A model generated the notes under the pieces. It worked only from the letters and a program-made list of their open reading frames with translations. It did not search any database and had not been told where the DNA came from. This document shows, one piece after another, positions 9,009-17,847 of a DNA stretch of 64,000 nucleotides. Positions within the stretch are counted from its first letter, which is position 1; each line of letters opens with the position of its first letter. Origin of the DNA: Archaeoglobus neptunius (GTDB taxonomy: Archaea > Halobacteriota > Archaeoglobi > Archaeoglobales > Archaeoglobaceae); assembly GCF_016757965.1 (NCBI RefSeq), contig NZ_JAEKIW010000007.1, forward strand, positions 1 to 64,000, given 5' to 3'. The position numbers were made by a program, and so were the translations under genes.

Positions 9009-9884
9009 ATGTGGAAAATACGGCTTGATCACCCCGTAAACTGGAAGCTGAAGCTGAAATTCTTCGTTTTACCGGATAGTCCGACTCCGGACATGGTTTT
9101 TGATGGAAAATGGGTGAGAGCGCTTAGAGTGAAGGATGAGATCGTTCCGCTGGTAATTTATCCTGAAAGCAGTAACGTTCTGGTTGTGGATACCAGCGAG
9201 GTTTCGGAGGGGGAAAAGAAGGTGGTTGAGAGGAAGATTGTGGACTATTTCGGCCTTCATGACCCTTCTGGACTTTACAGTTTCATGGATGGGGATGAAA
9301 AACTGAAGTTTCTGAAGGAGAGGTTTTATGGGTTCGGTAGAGCGGGATTGATGTCCATGAGCGTCTACGAGGGAGTGATAAAGGCTGTAATTCAGCAGCA
9401 GATCTCATTCAGGGTGGCTGAGAAAATAACGGCCAGAATCGTGGAGAGGTTTGGAGAGCGTAGTGAGCATCGAGGATTTGTGGCTTACGAATTTCCGGAC
9501 CCCGAGTCGCTTGGATCTGCAGGAGTTGAGGATTTAAGGGATTGTGGTTTGAGCAGAAGGAAAGCGGAGGTCATAATTGACATCTCTGAGACGGCTACCA
9601 GCTTTGATTTTGAAATGCTAAGAAAAGCCAGGGAGGAGGAGGTTTATGAGTTTCTGACGTCATTCAGAGGAATCGGAAGGTGGACGGCTGAACTCGTGAT
9701 GTCAATGGCAATCGGAATGAATGTTTTTCCAGCAGACGATCTGGGGGTGAGAAGAGCAGTTTCAAACCTTTATTTTGATGGAGAGCTGAAGAGCATTGAG
9801 GAAGTAAGAAAACTGGCTAAAGAGAAGTTTGGAAATTATGCAAGAGATGTCCTCTTCTATCTTTTCCTCTATGATAGAAGCTAA
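9009..9884 (+). CDS. alkA: DNA-3-methyladenine glycosylase II (AlkA type, HhH-GPD)
   Basis: This 291-residue protein has an N-terminal AlkA-like beta domain (1-115), then a helical HhH-GPD domain. The key parts are AVIQQQISFRVAEKI (126-140), the hairpin TSFRGIGRWTAELVMSM (218-233) and FPADDLGVRRA (240-250), where the second Asp (D244) is the expected catalytic residue. It removes alkylated bases such as 3-methyladenine from DNA. Lack of a C-terminal 4-Cys cluster separates it from endonuclease III. It starts 41 bases from the divergent gatB. Confidence 0.9.
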   Translation: MWKIRLDHPVNWKLKLKFFVLPDSPTPDMVFDGKWVRALRVKDEIVPLVIYPESSNVLVVDTSEVSEGEKKVVERKIVDYFGLHDPSGLYSFMDGDEKLKFLKERFYGFGRAGLMSMSVYEGVIKAVIQQQISFRVAEKITARIVERFGERSEHRGFVAYEFPDPESLGSAGVEDLRDCGLSRRKAEVIIDISETATSFDFEMLRKAREEEVYEFLTSFRGIGRWTAELVMSMAIGMNVFPADDLGVRRAVSNLYFDGELKSIEEVRKLAKEKFGNYARDVLFYLFLYDRS

Positions 9885-9917
9885 AGTTTTTTAGGAGGAT
9901 GCTGAACTTTTATAAGA

Positions 9918-10472
9918 ATGTTTCCCGAAATAGAGGAACTCAGGAGAAAAAGGAAAAAGCTTGGGGTAAGCCAGAAAAAACTTGCAGAGCTCGTAGGAGT
10001 GAGTCAGCCTCTGATAGCCAGGATAGAATCCGGAAATTTTGATCCAAAACTTTCCCTTGTGAAAAAGATTCACAGAGTACTTGAGGAGATAGAGGGTGGT
10101 AGAGTTGAGGCGAGAGTTGTAATGAACTCACCCGTGATTTATGTGTCCCCGTCAGACAGCTTGAAGAGGGTGGCTGAGCTGATGACCAGAAAGGAGATTT
10201 CTCAGCTTCCCGTCATCGAGAGGGGAAGGGTTGTGGGCAGCATAACGGAGACTGATATTGTGAGGGCTGTGATTGAGAAAGGGTCTCAGGCGGAAAATAT
10301 CAGGGTTGGCGAGGTTATGGGTGAGCCTTTTCCCACCATAGACCCTGATGAGAGTGTGAGCGTTGTTTCTAAACTTCTGATGGAATATCCTGCAGTTCTG
10401 GTTGTACAGGGGGAGGAGATCGTTGGTATAGTGACGAAGCAGGACGTGATGAAAACCGTTACCAGGGATTGA
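9918..10472 (+). CDS. XRE-type HTH regulator with paired CBS domains
   Basis: Residues 1-60 form an XRE helix-turn-helix (KLGVSQKKLAELVGVSQPLI then ARIESGNFDPKLS). Residues 70-184 hold two CBS motifs (VSPSDSLKRVAELMTRKEIS with GSITETDIVRAV, and PTIDPDESVSVVSKLL with GIVTKQDVMKTV). CBS pairs bind adenosine nucleotides or related ligands, so this is a ligand-sensing repressor type common in euryarchaea. It follows the alkA-like gene by 33 bases and may share its transcript. The ligand is unknown. Confidence 0.85.
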   Translation: MFPEIEELRRKRKKLGVSQKKLAELVGVSQPLIARIESGNFDPKLSLVKKIHRVLEEIEGGRVEARVVMNSPVIYVSPSDSLKRVAELMTRKEISQLPVIERGRVVGSITETDIVRAVIEKGSQAENIRVGEVMGEPFPTIDPDESVSVVSKLLMEYPAVLVVQGEEIVGIVTKQDVMKTVTRD

Positions 10473-10509
10473 TCGAAAAATTTTAAGCGCCAACCGCTGT
10501 GACATTTTT

Positions 10510-11757
10510 GTGAAGCTGTCACACATGGTTATAATTCTGCTGATTCTTGCAGGTATCCCTCTAACACGGGCGTGGAGCATGGGATTTGACATAACGGGCA
10601 CGCCTGAAGGTGGGTATCTGATTGCCGGGGCTACTGGATTGAATTACGGATACAGCCATGCGTGGCTAATAAAGGTTGATCGGAATGGAAACGAGGTATG
10701 GGATAAAACCTACGGGGGAAATTGCAGGTCACAAGCCTGGAGTGTGGCAAGAGTTGAGGGTGGATATGTATTTGGGGGAATTACAGGCTGTCGTGATGAC
10801 GACGCATGGATTGTAAAGGTAGACGAGAATGGAAATATGGTCTGGAGCAGGGTTTTTGGCTACGGTGGTGGAGGGGACAGTGCGACAGCGGTTGCAAGGT
10901 CGGGAAAAGGTATGCTCGCTGCTGTAACTATAGCTCCCTGCAGGAATGGATGCACGAATGAGGATGTCTGGATAGTGAAGTTTGGGGCGAATGGGACTGA
11001 AATATGGAGAAAGGAAATCGACAACAGGAAGTACGACAGCATAAAAAGGATAATCAGAACCACCGATGGCGGGTACATCGGGGTGGGCGCTACTGGTGAC
11101 TATGAAAATGGGAGCTACACCAATCTCGACCTCTGGGTTTTGAAGCTGGATGAAAATGGAAGCGTAGAGTGGAGTGACGTTTTCGACTACGGTCTTCTTG
11201 ACGTAGCATGGGATGTTGTCGAACAGGATGACGGGTTCGTAATCGTAGGGGAGGTGTGGACATGTGCTTTGACAGGATCTACCAGCACATCAGCAAAATG
11301 CGTTTATCCCCTCGTTTATCCCATATTGCTGAAGCTGGATAAAGACGGACATCCTGTTGGGGAGAAGAAAATTGAGTGCGGCGGTATATGTGCGGGATGG
11401 GGAACAGTTGATGATGTTGTGGCGGGTGTGGCTGTGAAAAATTCCAGCGAGCTACTCTGGATATGCAACCGTACAGACTGCAAAAATATTGAAGGCAATT
11501 TCACATTTCTGCCCCTCATCTTCGGGCCGGTCAGAGTGGAGAAGGCGGAGGATGGTTTTGTTGTACTGGCCAGTGAAAACAACTCTGTCTGGCTGGGAAA
11601 GTTCAACAGCAATCTCGATCTCATGTGGGAAAAGACATTCAGGCATAAACTGGAAGAGGAGCATTTTGGTAAACCATCCGCACACAGCTACCTTTTTCAG
11701 GCCGGAGCGGCAATAGCTCTTGCAGCAATCCTTGTGGCGGTTTTGAGAAAAATTTAG
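10510..11757 (+). CDS. Exported repeat protein, probable beta-propeller with C-terminal anchor
   Basis: The 415-residue protein starts at a GTG (10510), has a signal peptide (LSHMVIILLILAGIPLTRAW) and about seven imperfect repeats of 45-60 residues. Each repeat includes a stretch like GGYLIAGAT followed by LIKVDRNGNEVWDKTYGG (other copies: IVKVDENGNMVWSRVFGYG, VLKLDENGSVEWSDVF). Such W-x-K-x-D-x-N-G-x-x-x-W blades are seen in archaeal and bacterial beta-propeller-like extracellular proteins. A hydrophobic helix near the C-terminus (residues about 395-412) anchors it. Cys pairs suggest disulfides. Function unknown. Confidence 0.75.
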   Translation: MKLSHMVIILLILAGIPLTRAWSMGFDITGTPEGGYLIAGATGLNYGYSHAWLIKVDRNGNEVWDKTYGGNCRSQAWSVARVEGGYVFGGITGCRDDDAWIVKVDENGNMVWSRVFGYGGGGDSATAVARSGKGMLAAVTIAPCRNGCTNEDVWIVKFGANGTEIWRKEIDNRKYDSIKRIIRTTDGGYIGVGATGDYENGSYTNLDLWVLKLDENGSVEWSDVFDYGLLDVAWDVVEQDDGFVIVGEVWTCALTGSTSTSAKCVYPLVYPILLKLDKDGHPVGEKKIECGGICAGWGTVDDVVAGVAVKNSSELLWICNRTDCKNIEGNFTFLPLIFGPVRVEKAEDGFVVLASENNSVWLGKFNSNLDLMWEKTFRHKLEEEHFGKPSAHSYLFQAGAAIALAAILVAVLRKI

Positions 11758-14195
11758 GAATTGGATATGAAGTTCCCGTAACCCCACCACGGATAATCCT
11801 GTGGATGCTCCATACCCGGCAGATTCTTTAGCAACTTGATAATCACTGAAAGCATCTGATCGAGTAGCTTCATCACCTCGAAGTCAGCCCTTTCCTTTTC
11901 CGAATACGGCATCAGAACTCTGAATTTCAGCAGATAGTTCAAACCGGTTCTTCCATCGGGTGGACCGGTGATGCTTGCCATATTCGTCACCAGGATACCG
12001 GTTACATTTTCAAGCTCCGATCTAAGCGTGCTGTTCATTACAATTTGTTTTATAATTCTGGCGCTGTCGTAGAACTGTGTGTAAGTTGCGATTATGAAGG
12101 TGTTGATCGTGTTGTTTCCGCTGACCTCCATAACCCACAGAGTCTGTTTCAGGTAGGGGAGAAAGTCGATAATGAATCTGTTGAGTGCAATATTGGCAAA
12201 AACTATGTTGTCTTCATTGGTCGGATTGGGAAGATGATCGGGCTCGGGATATCTTTTATCCCAGTTCAGAAGCTCCTCTGCCATAACCTTAATGTTGTAG
12301 GCGAGATTTCTCAGAAGGTAGTAGATCCATGTTGGGTAGAAGTTCTGCCATGCCGGGATGTCGTGATCGCCGGGATAACTGCCGGCAGGCATGCTCGTCA
12401 CGAGAGCTACAAATGGGTGGATGCCGTATCTGTGTCCGAGCAAAATACCGACTACATGTTCGTTATCAGCGGCAAGACCTATGAATCCCGGCAACCCGAG
12501 ACCGCTGTGGGGGTCGGGATCAAATATGTTTACAATTCCGATAATTCTGTAACCATTTCGAAAAGCCTCCTCAGAGCTGACGGTATTGATTGTGTAGTCC
12601 AGAGATATTATATGAACCGTGCAGGGGAGCGCATCAGGCCCCTCGATCCTGCTGTAGGGCTGCCTCATTATGTCGGGGATCGTGCTGTACTGTGTGCACA
12701 TCTCGATGGTTCTGCTGATTACCACTCCAAGAACGTGGTCTGGAGCGTTGAACTGAATAAAGGGGCCGAAACGGTAGCCGCTCAGATGTTCTCCGCAATT
12801 ATGTGCCCCCTCGTTGTCTAAATAGCAGCATTCACCATCGGCCTGACAGATGTATTTCCCGCAGTAAGCACCTTCATCAGGGCCTATGCAGGCTGGCTGA
12901 GTTTCGGCATCCACGTCATTTGTGTTTCCGTTTATCCCTTCGGTCTGGGAGTTATCATCATTGTTCGGGTCAACAATGCCCATCTTCCAGATGAGTAAAT
13001 CCCAGTGGTGAAAATGCTGGGCTGCCGGTATGCTGTAACCGTTTACATTTACAGGATCAACATCCTCCGGCTCGGCTATCCACCTCACTTTGACCCAGTC
13101 TCCCCCTCCAACGTCCCAGTATCTGCCAATGAGTGTGATATTGTAGCTTCCGGGTGTTACCGCAACATCTCTGGCAAATGTTTCCTCACCACACCCGGCA
13201 CCGACCTCGTAGGCCTTTCCGTTCACCATAACATCAGATATGGCCGCTTTGAAAGTCACACGCCATTTGTCACTCACCCCCCCGCTAATTGGCTCTCCAC
13301 TGAGCGTGGCGTAGCCACTACTGTTGGTTAATGCTATACCAAATGCACCGTATCCGTTATCCCACTCTCCCCTGATGTAGGCCGGGTAGTTCCCGACGGG
13401 ATTGCCACCGGATGTTACTTGAATCCTGACACCGATCGTGTCGTCGTCAAATATGCCATCCCAGTCCCTGGATATTCCGGTGACAGAGCCTGGAATAACG
13501 CTAACACAGGCTGTCTGTACGCTCGCATCGGGAACTGTGGCTCTGGCCTCTATGTAGTCTACGTCGATGTTTGCGGTATCCGAACCCCAGAGACGAGCGT
13601 ATGCCTGACTTTGGAACAGGACGTATACTTTTCCGGAGCTGGAGATGTAACTGGACGGAGAATCGGTTGTGAAGTTTATCCACGTCCATCCGAGATTGAC
13701 ATCTGAGTAGTTGGCATACATTTCCCAGGAACAGGTCTCAAAGTTCCAGATGTACGCCTGAATTCCATCATCCTCATCTCTCAGGTATGCGTTGATTTCC
13801 AGATGTGTGGATGATGTGGCAACGCTGAACATGAATTCCATAACAGCGTACTCGGCATCATCTCCGAGTAATGTATCTGATGCGGTTGTGGAACTTCTGG
13901 AATAAACACCGTCCAGTGCTTTGACTGCATCTATGTCAGACTGACTAAATTGCTGCCCAATTCCGGCGCTGTAGTCACTCCACGGACTTTCCCACGCACT
14001 GTCATCATTGGCCCACAAATTTCCGCTGTTCTTCCATCCTCTGGGGAAGGGTGATGACGGTGAGACCTCTATGACCCCACCGATTTTGTTGAAGTTTTCT
14101 AAATACGTTTTAGCCTCTGCAGCGTTGAAAGCAAAGCAGATAATGGTTGTTAACATGATAATTCTGACAGCTTTCACGAAATCAGGATAAAACAA
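11754..14195 (-). CDS. Large exported multidomain protein carrying a C-terminal copy of the paralogous helical domain
   Basis: The 813-residue protein has a signal peptide (VRIIMLTTIICFAFNAAEA, ending near residue 28) and a beta-rich domain (30-220). An Ig-like region follows, opening SVIPGSVTGISRDWDGIFDD and including a loop rich in Cys (CGKYICQADGECCYLDN). The C-terminal helical region is about residues 640-790. There, N721-S-T, N738, G744 and G751 match the spacing in all four proteins encoded at 14501-16285. Many sequons indicate an external, glycosylated protein. No known catalytic motif is visible. The gene converges on the repeat-protein gene with a four-base overlap and is divergent from the small gene at 14303. 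Confidence 0.75.
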   Translation of the reverse strand: MFYPDFVKAVRIIMLTTIICFAFNAAEAKTYLENFNKIGGVIEVSPSSPFPRGWKNSGNLWANDDSAWESPWSDYSAGIGQQFSQSDIDAVKALDGVYSRSSTTASDTLLGDDAEYAVMEFMFSVATSSTHLEINAYLRDEDDGIQAYIWNFETCSWEMYANYSDVNLGWTWINFTTDSPSSYISSSGKVYVLFQSQAYARLWGSDTANIDVDYIEARATVPDASVQTACVSVIPGSVTGISRDWDGIFDDDTIGVRIQVTSGGNPVGNYPAYIRGEWDNGYGAFGIALTNSSGYATLSGEPISGGVSDKWRVTFKAAISDVMVNGKAYEVGAGCGEETFARDVAVTPGSYNITLIGRYWDVGGGDWVKVRWIAEPEDVDPVNVNGYSIPAAQHFHHWDLLIWKMGIVDPNNDDNSQTEGINGNTNDVDAETQPACIGPDEGAYCGKYICQADGECCYLDNEGAHNCGEHLSGYRFGPFIQFNAPDHVLGVVISRTIEMCTQYSTIPDIMRQPYSRIEGPDALPCTVHIISLDYTINTVSSEEAFRNGYRIIGIVNIFDPDPHSGLGLPGFIGLAADNEHVVGILLGHRYGIHPFVALVTSMPAGSYPGDHDIPAWQNFYPTWIYYLLRNLAYNIKVMAEELLNWDKRYPEPDHLPNPTNEDNIVFANIALNRFIIDFLPYLKQTLWVMEVSGNNTINTFIIATYTQFYDSARIIKQIVMNSTLRSELENVTGILVTNMASITGPPDGRTGLNYLLKFRVLMPYSEKERADFEVMKLLDQMLSVIIKLLKNLPGMEHPQDYPWWGYGNFISNS

Positions 14196-14273
14196 ATAAA
14201 TTATTAAAATTTTCGTATTGTTATTGTTAATGATTATGGTAATAAAGGTTATAAAATAAATTTTTCAGAAAAG

Positions 14274-14281
14274 TTTATATA
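14274..14281 (+). promoter_or_regulatory. TATA box of the 62-residue hydrophobic gene
   Basis: TTTATATA is centred about 26 bases before the ATG at 14303 and preceded by AGAAAAG, a purine-rich BRE-like stretch. The spacing places the transcription start at the ATG itself, so the mRNA is probably leaderless. This also argues against the in-frame ATG at 14288. Confidence 0.65.
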
Positions 14282-14302
14282 TTCCTCTTGTCAGCATGTA
14301 TT

Positions 14303-14491
14303 ATGAACACCCTTGTAGATGTGGTGGCAAACCTGCTGCAGGCCCTGGGTGTGAGGGTTAGCTATGAGACGTTTATAACGCTGTTAAACGTGATTAACTG
14401 CATCTACAGCCTGCTGCCATCCTGGCTGCAACCAGTGGTGAGTGCAGTCCTCAGGCCACTTGTGGACGCTCTGATTTCCGCCATTGCCTGA
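14303..14491 (+). CDS. Leaderless small hydrophobic protein, unknown
   Basis: The 62-residue product is almost wholly hydrophobic: MNTLVDVVANLLQALGVRVS, then TFITLLNVINCIYSLLPSWL and PVVSAVLRPLVDALISAIA, read as two or three amphipathic or membrane helices split by a Pro-rich turn. It has very few charges and no sequons. It lies between the divergent 813-residue gene and the convergent end of the four-gene paralog operon, so it is placed inside that island and may work with it. The small size and amphipathic helices are reminiscent of membrane-active peptides or holin-like proteins, but that is speculation. Confidence 0.6.
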   Translation: MNTLVDVVANLLQALGVRVSYETFITLLNVINCIYSLLPSWLQPVVSAVLRPLVDALISAIA

Positions 14492-14500
14492 TTTTTTTGT

Positions 14501-14962
14501 TCAGCGATATACTGCAGAGAGCTTCGCACCAATCTTTGACAGTAAAATTATTACCCACTTGAGGGACTCAAGCCCCCAGTAAGTGATGCTCGAGCCGTAG
14601 GATTCGCAGTAACCGCCCGGCTGGATGCACTCGTACTCTTTTCTGAGGATGTAGGCCAAACCTCTGCTGGCATTCTCATCTCCTGCGATGTATGTGATAT
14701 TGCCAGCAACCTTCTGCCACATTCCCACGCTGTACTTGATCATGGTGGTGTTGTTCATGACCACATCCGTTGCATCTCTGATGCAATCTGAAAAATACTT
14801 CAAAAAGCCGAAAAGGTAGTAGATGTCCTCGGTTGCCCTTGTTACGAGGGTGCTGTTCTCGGCGATGATTTTCGCTATCTCTCCATTCAGCATGAACATT
14901 TTCTGAATGAACTGTAGGAGGTAGGATGCCGCCATCCAGACATCGACAGGCAACTTTTTCAC
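14501..14962 (-). CDS. Paralogous helical-domain protein, copy 1 of 4
   Basis: This 153-residue protein is predicted mostly helical with hydrophobic segments at 8-27, 47-60 and 125-148. The shared core is N71-T-T, N88-I-T, G94, then G101-LAYIL, spaced 17, 6 and 7 residues apart exactly as in the other copies. It has several sequons (NST, NNTT, NIT, NAS) and two extra cysteines ([13 protein letters not shown]) not seen in its paralogs. It is last in the operon; its start overlaps the preceding stop (ATGA). I recognise no family and no catalytic residues. Confidence 0.7.
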   Translation of the reverse strand: MKKLPVDVWMAASYLLQFIQKMFMLNGEIAKIIAENSTLVTRATEDIYYLFGFLKYFSDCIRDATDVVMNNTTMIKYSVGMWQKVAGNITYIAGDENASRGLAYILRKEYECIQPGGYCESYGSSITYWGLESLKWVIILLSKIGAKLSAVYR

Positions 14963-15429
14963 CCCGGAAAGTAAGTTGGAAATACCCTGAGGGCGTCGGA
15001 AACCAGTATCACCAGATGTTTGGCTGCATAGTACAGATTTGCCACAAATTCTGGATTGTTTGACACCCTCTCTGTCATCACCCTCAGCAGGAAGGATGTT
15101 CCGTTCGTTCCGGATGCCTCGCCAATTATCAACGTGGCGTTTTTTGCAGCCAGAGCTACCACTTCCGAAAATTTGTTTTCAAGGGTGGAGTTGTGGTTGA
15201 TCTGCCATACAAACCCGTATTTGTCGAAAAGAAGCTTTCGAAACCATGTGACAGAAACGTCTGCGTGGTACCATATTTCCCAGAAGCTCTGGTAAGCCCC
15301 TCTTGATGAATTCACGACCGTCTCGTTGTTTCCCGTGTACTTCAGGTAGATAAAGAATTTTCCAAGCGATCTGAGCACAGCGGCAAGCGCCTGAAGTATC
15401 ACATTGCCGAGTTCCGCTACCGTCGGCAT
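14959..15429 (-). CDS. Paralogous helical-domain protein, copy 2 of 4
   Basis: The product is 156 residues from the ATG at 15429, which has GAGGTGG five bases upstream; a GTG at 15441 overlapping the previous stop is an alternative. Core residues are N80-S-T, N97-A-T, G103, G110. The protein is helical with an N-terminal hydrophobic stretch ([20 protein letters not shown]) and a C-terminal one ([16 protein letters not shown]). Relative to its sisters it carries a longer aromatic-rich insert ([15 protein letters not shown]). Function unknown. Confidence 0.7.
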   Translation of the reverse strand: MPTVAELGNVILQALAAVLRSLGKFFIYLKYTGNNETVVNSSRGAYQSFWEIWYHADVSVTWFRKLLFDKYGFVWQINHNSTLENKFSEVVALAAKNATLIIGEASGTNGTSFLLRVMTERVSNNPEFVANLYYAAKHLVILVSDALRVFPTYFPG

Positions 15430-15437
15430 TGTCCACC

Positions 15438-15863
15438 TCACAGGAATTCAAAAACCTTCATGAAGTATATCACAGTACTGTTCATTGCCCTCACGAATCT
15501 TACAGCAATTTCCTCTGAAATCTGCTTGTTTTGAGTGAGTTCAATGTATGTGTGCCTGGCGATGTAGCTTATGCCGCTCAAACCGTCAATATCTCCGAAC
15601 AGACCTCTGGAGTTTGTCGAGAGGGAGTGGAGGGTGTCGGCGAATGCGAATAGAAGGGTGGAGTTCGAGGCTGTGAGGTCTGCAATGGCTCCAAAAAACT
15701 TTACAACCCATAAAATAGCGGAGATCTGGGCGTAAACGAAGTCTGTGTGCTCCGGCGTTATATGCTTTGTAACCAGTTCAAGCATGCCGTAAATTAAAGC
15801 AAAGAAATCTGAAATCGGAGTTAGAACTCCGTTCAGAGCGAAATCAGTTGCATTCGCTATCAC
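15438..15863 (-). CDS. Paralogous helical-domain protein, copy 3 of 4
   Basis: The 141-residue protein has the core N67-S-T-L-L, N84, G90, G97-ISYI with the same 17/6/7 spacing as its paralogs. Helical segments lie at 15-32, 43-62, 68-82 and 115-140. Its ATG overlaps neither neighbour by more than four bases, so the four genes form one translationally coupled unit. The hydrophobic N-terminus ([12 protein letters not shown]) could insert in a membrane but is not a clean signal peptide. Confidence 0.7.
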   Translation of the reverse strand: MIANATDFALNGVLTPISDFFALIYGMLELVTKHITPEHTDFVYAQISAILWVVKFFGAIADLTASNSTLLFAFADTLHSLSTNSRGLFGDIDGLSGISYIARHTYIELTQNKQISEEIAVRFVRAMNSTVIYFMKVFEFL

Positions 15864-16285
15864 CCGATCACCTCATTCACTTTTTCGAGCATCTTTATGG
15901 CAACCTTTACTCCTAATTTCGCCGTTTTCCAGAACTTCATAGCGAAATTCTCATCGATATGTCCGGTCAAATTGCTCATAACAGCAGAAAGGCCATTACG
16001 CCCCATCTCATTGCCAAAGATGGTCTCGGGATTTCTTCCGAGGTAGTTCACCATGTTGCTGAAATTCTTCAGGGCGGAAGCGTTCTGGCCCGCAACATCC
16101 AGAGCCCCTCCATTACCTAAAAAAGGTTTTGCAAGCCAGTATCCTAACCCTGCTGCGTGGAGGGATACGTTCCATATGTCAGCGGTGTCTACCTTCAGCA
16201 TCAGGGTGAGCGTGCTGGACATCAGCTCGAGACCTGCCAGAATGAGCCTGTAGAAGACGTCAGCGAAATCCGCAGCGCTGGCCAT
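15860..16285 (-). CDS. Paralogous helical-domain protein, copy 4 of 4 (first in operon)
   Basis: This 141-residue protein leads the four-gene run. The core is N68-A-S, N85, G91, G98-LSAV. Hydrophobic helices at 11-31 and 41-57 flank a Gly-rich turn (FLGNGGALDVAG). An AT-rich stretch upstream (16286-16369) should hold the operon promoter. As with the other copies, sequons (NVS, NAS, NLT) suggest exposure outside the cell although no clear signal peptide is present. Family not recognised. Confidence 0.7.
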   Translation of the reverse strand: MASAADFADVFYRLILAGLELMSSTLTLMLKVDTADIWNVSLHAAGLGYWLAKPFLGNGGALDVAGQNASALKNFSNMVNYLGRNPETIFGNEMGRNGLSAVMSNLTGHIDENFAMKFWKTAKLGVKVAIKMLEKVNEVIG

Positions 16286-16369
16286 TCAATATTGATAATT
16301 CATTACTGAATAATAAATTTTTCGTATTGTTTGAAATTAAGGTGATGATGAGCATCAACAACCTGAAAG

Positions 16370-16819
16370 TTACTCAAAATTCTTTCGCGCTTCTTTCATG
16401 TTTCTCCAGGCGTTGAAGCTGTCTATAATAAAACTCAGTCCAAGCCTTACGGTGAAGTAGCCTATTGCCAGGAACATCGTGTATGAGAAAGCCTCGGAGT
16501 CTATGAAAAAGGTTGTGAGAAGCATGTATGGGCTCAAAAGCAAAAAGAACAGAGATGTGGTGAACATCATTTTTCTGAAAAACAGAGGCCAGTATTTTTC
16601 ATTTGCCATTCTCTGAAGTCCCTCGTAAGCTTCTCTGTCATTCATTGCAATTGCGAGAATCGAAAGAGCGTGGTATTCGTTGAGTTCAGCCTCAAGTCTT
16701 TCTACATCTTCCAGAAATCCTCTGAAAAACTTTCTGAGAACCAGCGATTCCAGCCGCTCGGCCAGAAGGATGACCACAAAAGTTACGGAAATAAAAAGGT
16801 AAAGAAACGGGCCGTTCAT
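16370..16819 (-). CDS. Small membrane protein with coiled-coil loop
   Basis: The 149-residue protein starts at 16819, giving an ATGA overlap with the TauE-like gene; longer starts run inside that gene. It has an N-terminal membrane helix (FLYLFISVTFVVILLAE), a charged helical section with leucine heptads (35-80), and two further membrane helices (TSLFFLLLSPYMLLTTFF, AIGYFTVRLGLSFII). The pattern loosely recalls DUF106/EMC3-like proteins, but I see no decisive motif. Coupling to the exporter suggests a helper role. Confidence 0.65.
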   Translation of the reverse strand: MNGPFLYLFISVTFVVILLAERLESLVLRKFFRGFLEDVERLEAELNEYHALSILAIAMNDREAYEGLQRMANEKYWPLFFRKMMFTTSLFFLLLSPYMLLTTFFIDSEAFSYTMFLAIGYFTVRLGLSFIIDSFNAWRNMKEARKNFE

Positions 16820-17835
16820 GGTGGGAGATGAATTCCGAAGAATCCTGCGGCAATGTACCTTGTTCCTACGTAGAACGCCAGACCGCCGAACATTGCAAAC
16901 AGCGCATCCATCGGGAGGTATTTCTGTGTTCTCGGTCCAATATAGCTGCCTATGAGGATACCGACCCATCCGATCGTTATTGGCCATACGAACTGCACAC
17001 CTCTGGCGAACCATCCTGCCAGGGCTGAACACTGGTTCAGGAATACCGTTAGTGCCGAAACTGCGGGAGTTATGTACATGGGCCATCCAATGGCTGTGAA
17101 GAACGGAACGATCATGAATCCACCGCCAACACCGATGAGGGCTGCGATAAATCCAATCAGCAATCCGTAGAAGAACGGCAGATAGTTCTTGGCGACGAAA
17201 TGTTCTCCGAAGAAGTCAAATTCAACCTGCGAGAGAGAGTACTTAACATTCGTTATTCCTTCAAGCTCGTCCAGTCTCCCACTCTTTCTAAGCTCCTCAA
17301 CTCTCTGCTGGAATCTTTTGGCGGCTTCTCTTCCCTTGGATTTTGAAGCCTTTGCCCTCGGAGTTATCTGATAGAACATGTAGAAGGACACTGCCCAGGT
17401 GCAGATACCGAAAAGACCCTTGTATAGCGCAACTCCAAGCTTGCCTCCCGTACCCCAGACGGCAACCTGCGCTCCTATAACCATTCCAAGACCCATCGCA
17501 ATTGCAGCAGGCCAGACAAGCCTTTTCTGGGTGTACCAGTTTATCGTGCTTGAAAGGGAGTTTAGCCAGGTAATTGCGGTGTTTGAGAATCTGATGTGGT
17601 CTGTCAGGTATTTTCCAGCATCGTTGTACATTCCAATGCTTACGGATTTTCCTTTAAGCTTGCTTGCCCAGTTTCCTATGCCGAGTATTGAAATGTGGCC
17701 AACACCGGCCATAATTCCTCCGAAAGCTCCAACGGTTGAGAAAATCCAGCCTACCCAGACACACCACAGTAAATAAACAATGGCGTTTATTTTGATCTCT
17801 TCACCGTGTATCACCATCCATGTTACGTCGAACAA
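16816..17835 (-). CDS. TauE/SafE-family sulfite/anion exporter
   Basis: The 339-residue membrane protein has the duplicated TauE/SafE repeat: VGWIFSTVGAFGGIMAGVGH (residues about 28-47) and the second copy LIGFIAALIGVGGGFMIVPF (about 211-230), each rich in Gly at the pore-lining turn. A charged cytoplasmic insert (about 155-200) separates the halves. Members export sulfite, sulfoacetate or related anions. In a sulfur-metabolising archaeon sulfite is a plausible substrate, but that is inference. It lies between a DUF169 protein and a small membrane protein in one operon. Confidence 0.85.
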   Translation of the reverse strand: MFDVTWMVIHGEEIKINAIVYLLWCVWVGWIFSTVGAFGGIMAGVGHISILGIGNWASKLKGKSVSIGMYNDAGKYLTDHIRFSNTAITWLNSLSSTINWYTQKRLVWPAAIAMGLGMVIGAQVAVWGTGGKLGVALYKGLFGICTWAVSFYMFYQITPRAKASKSKGREAAKRFQQRVEELRKSGRLDELEGITNVKYSLSQVEFDFFGEHFVAKNYLPFFYGLLIGFIAALIGVGGGFMIVPFFTAIGWPMYITPAVSALTVFLNQCSALAGWFARGVQFVWPITIGWVGILIGSYIGPRTQKYLPMDALFAMFGGLAFYVGTRYIAAGFFGIHLPP

Positions 17836-17847
17836 GTTTTCACCCCC

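Noticed and set aside
12045-12821. A 258-codon plus-strand open frame
   Set aside because: It lies antisense to the 813-residue exported protein, has unnatural composition (many Cys, Val and Arg from complementing glycine/serine codons) and no promoter or ribosome site.
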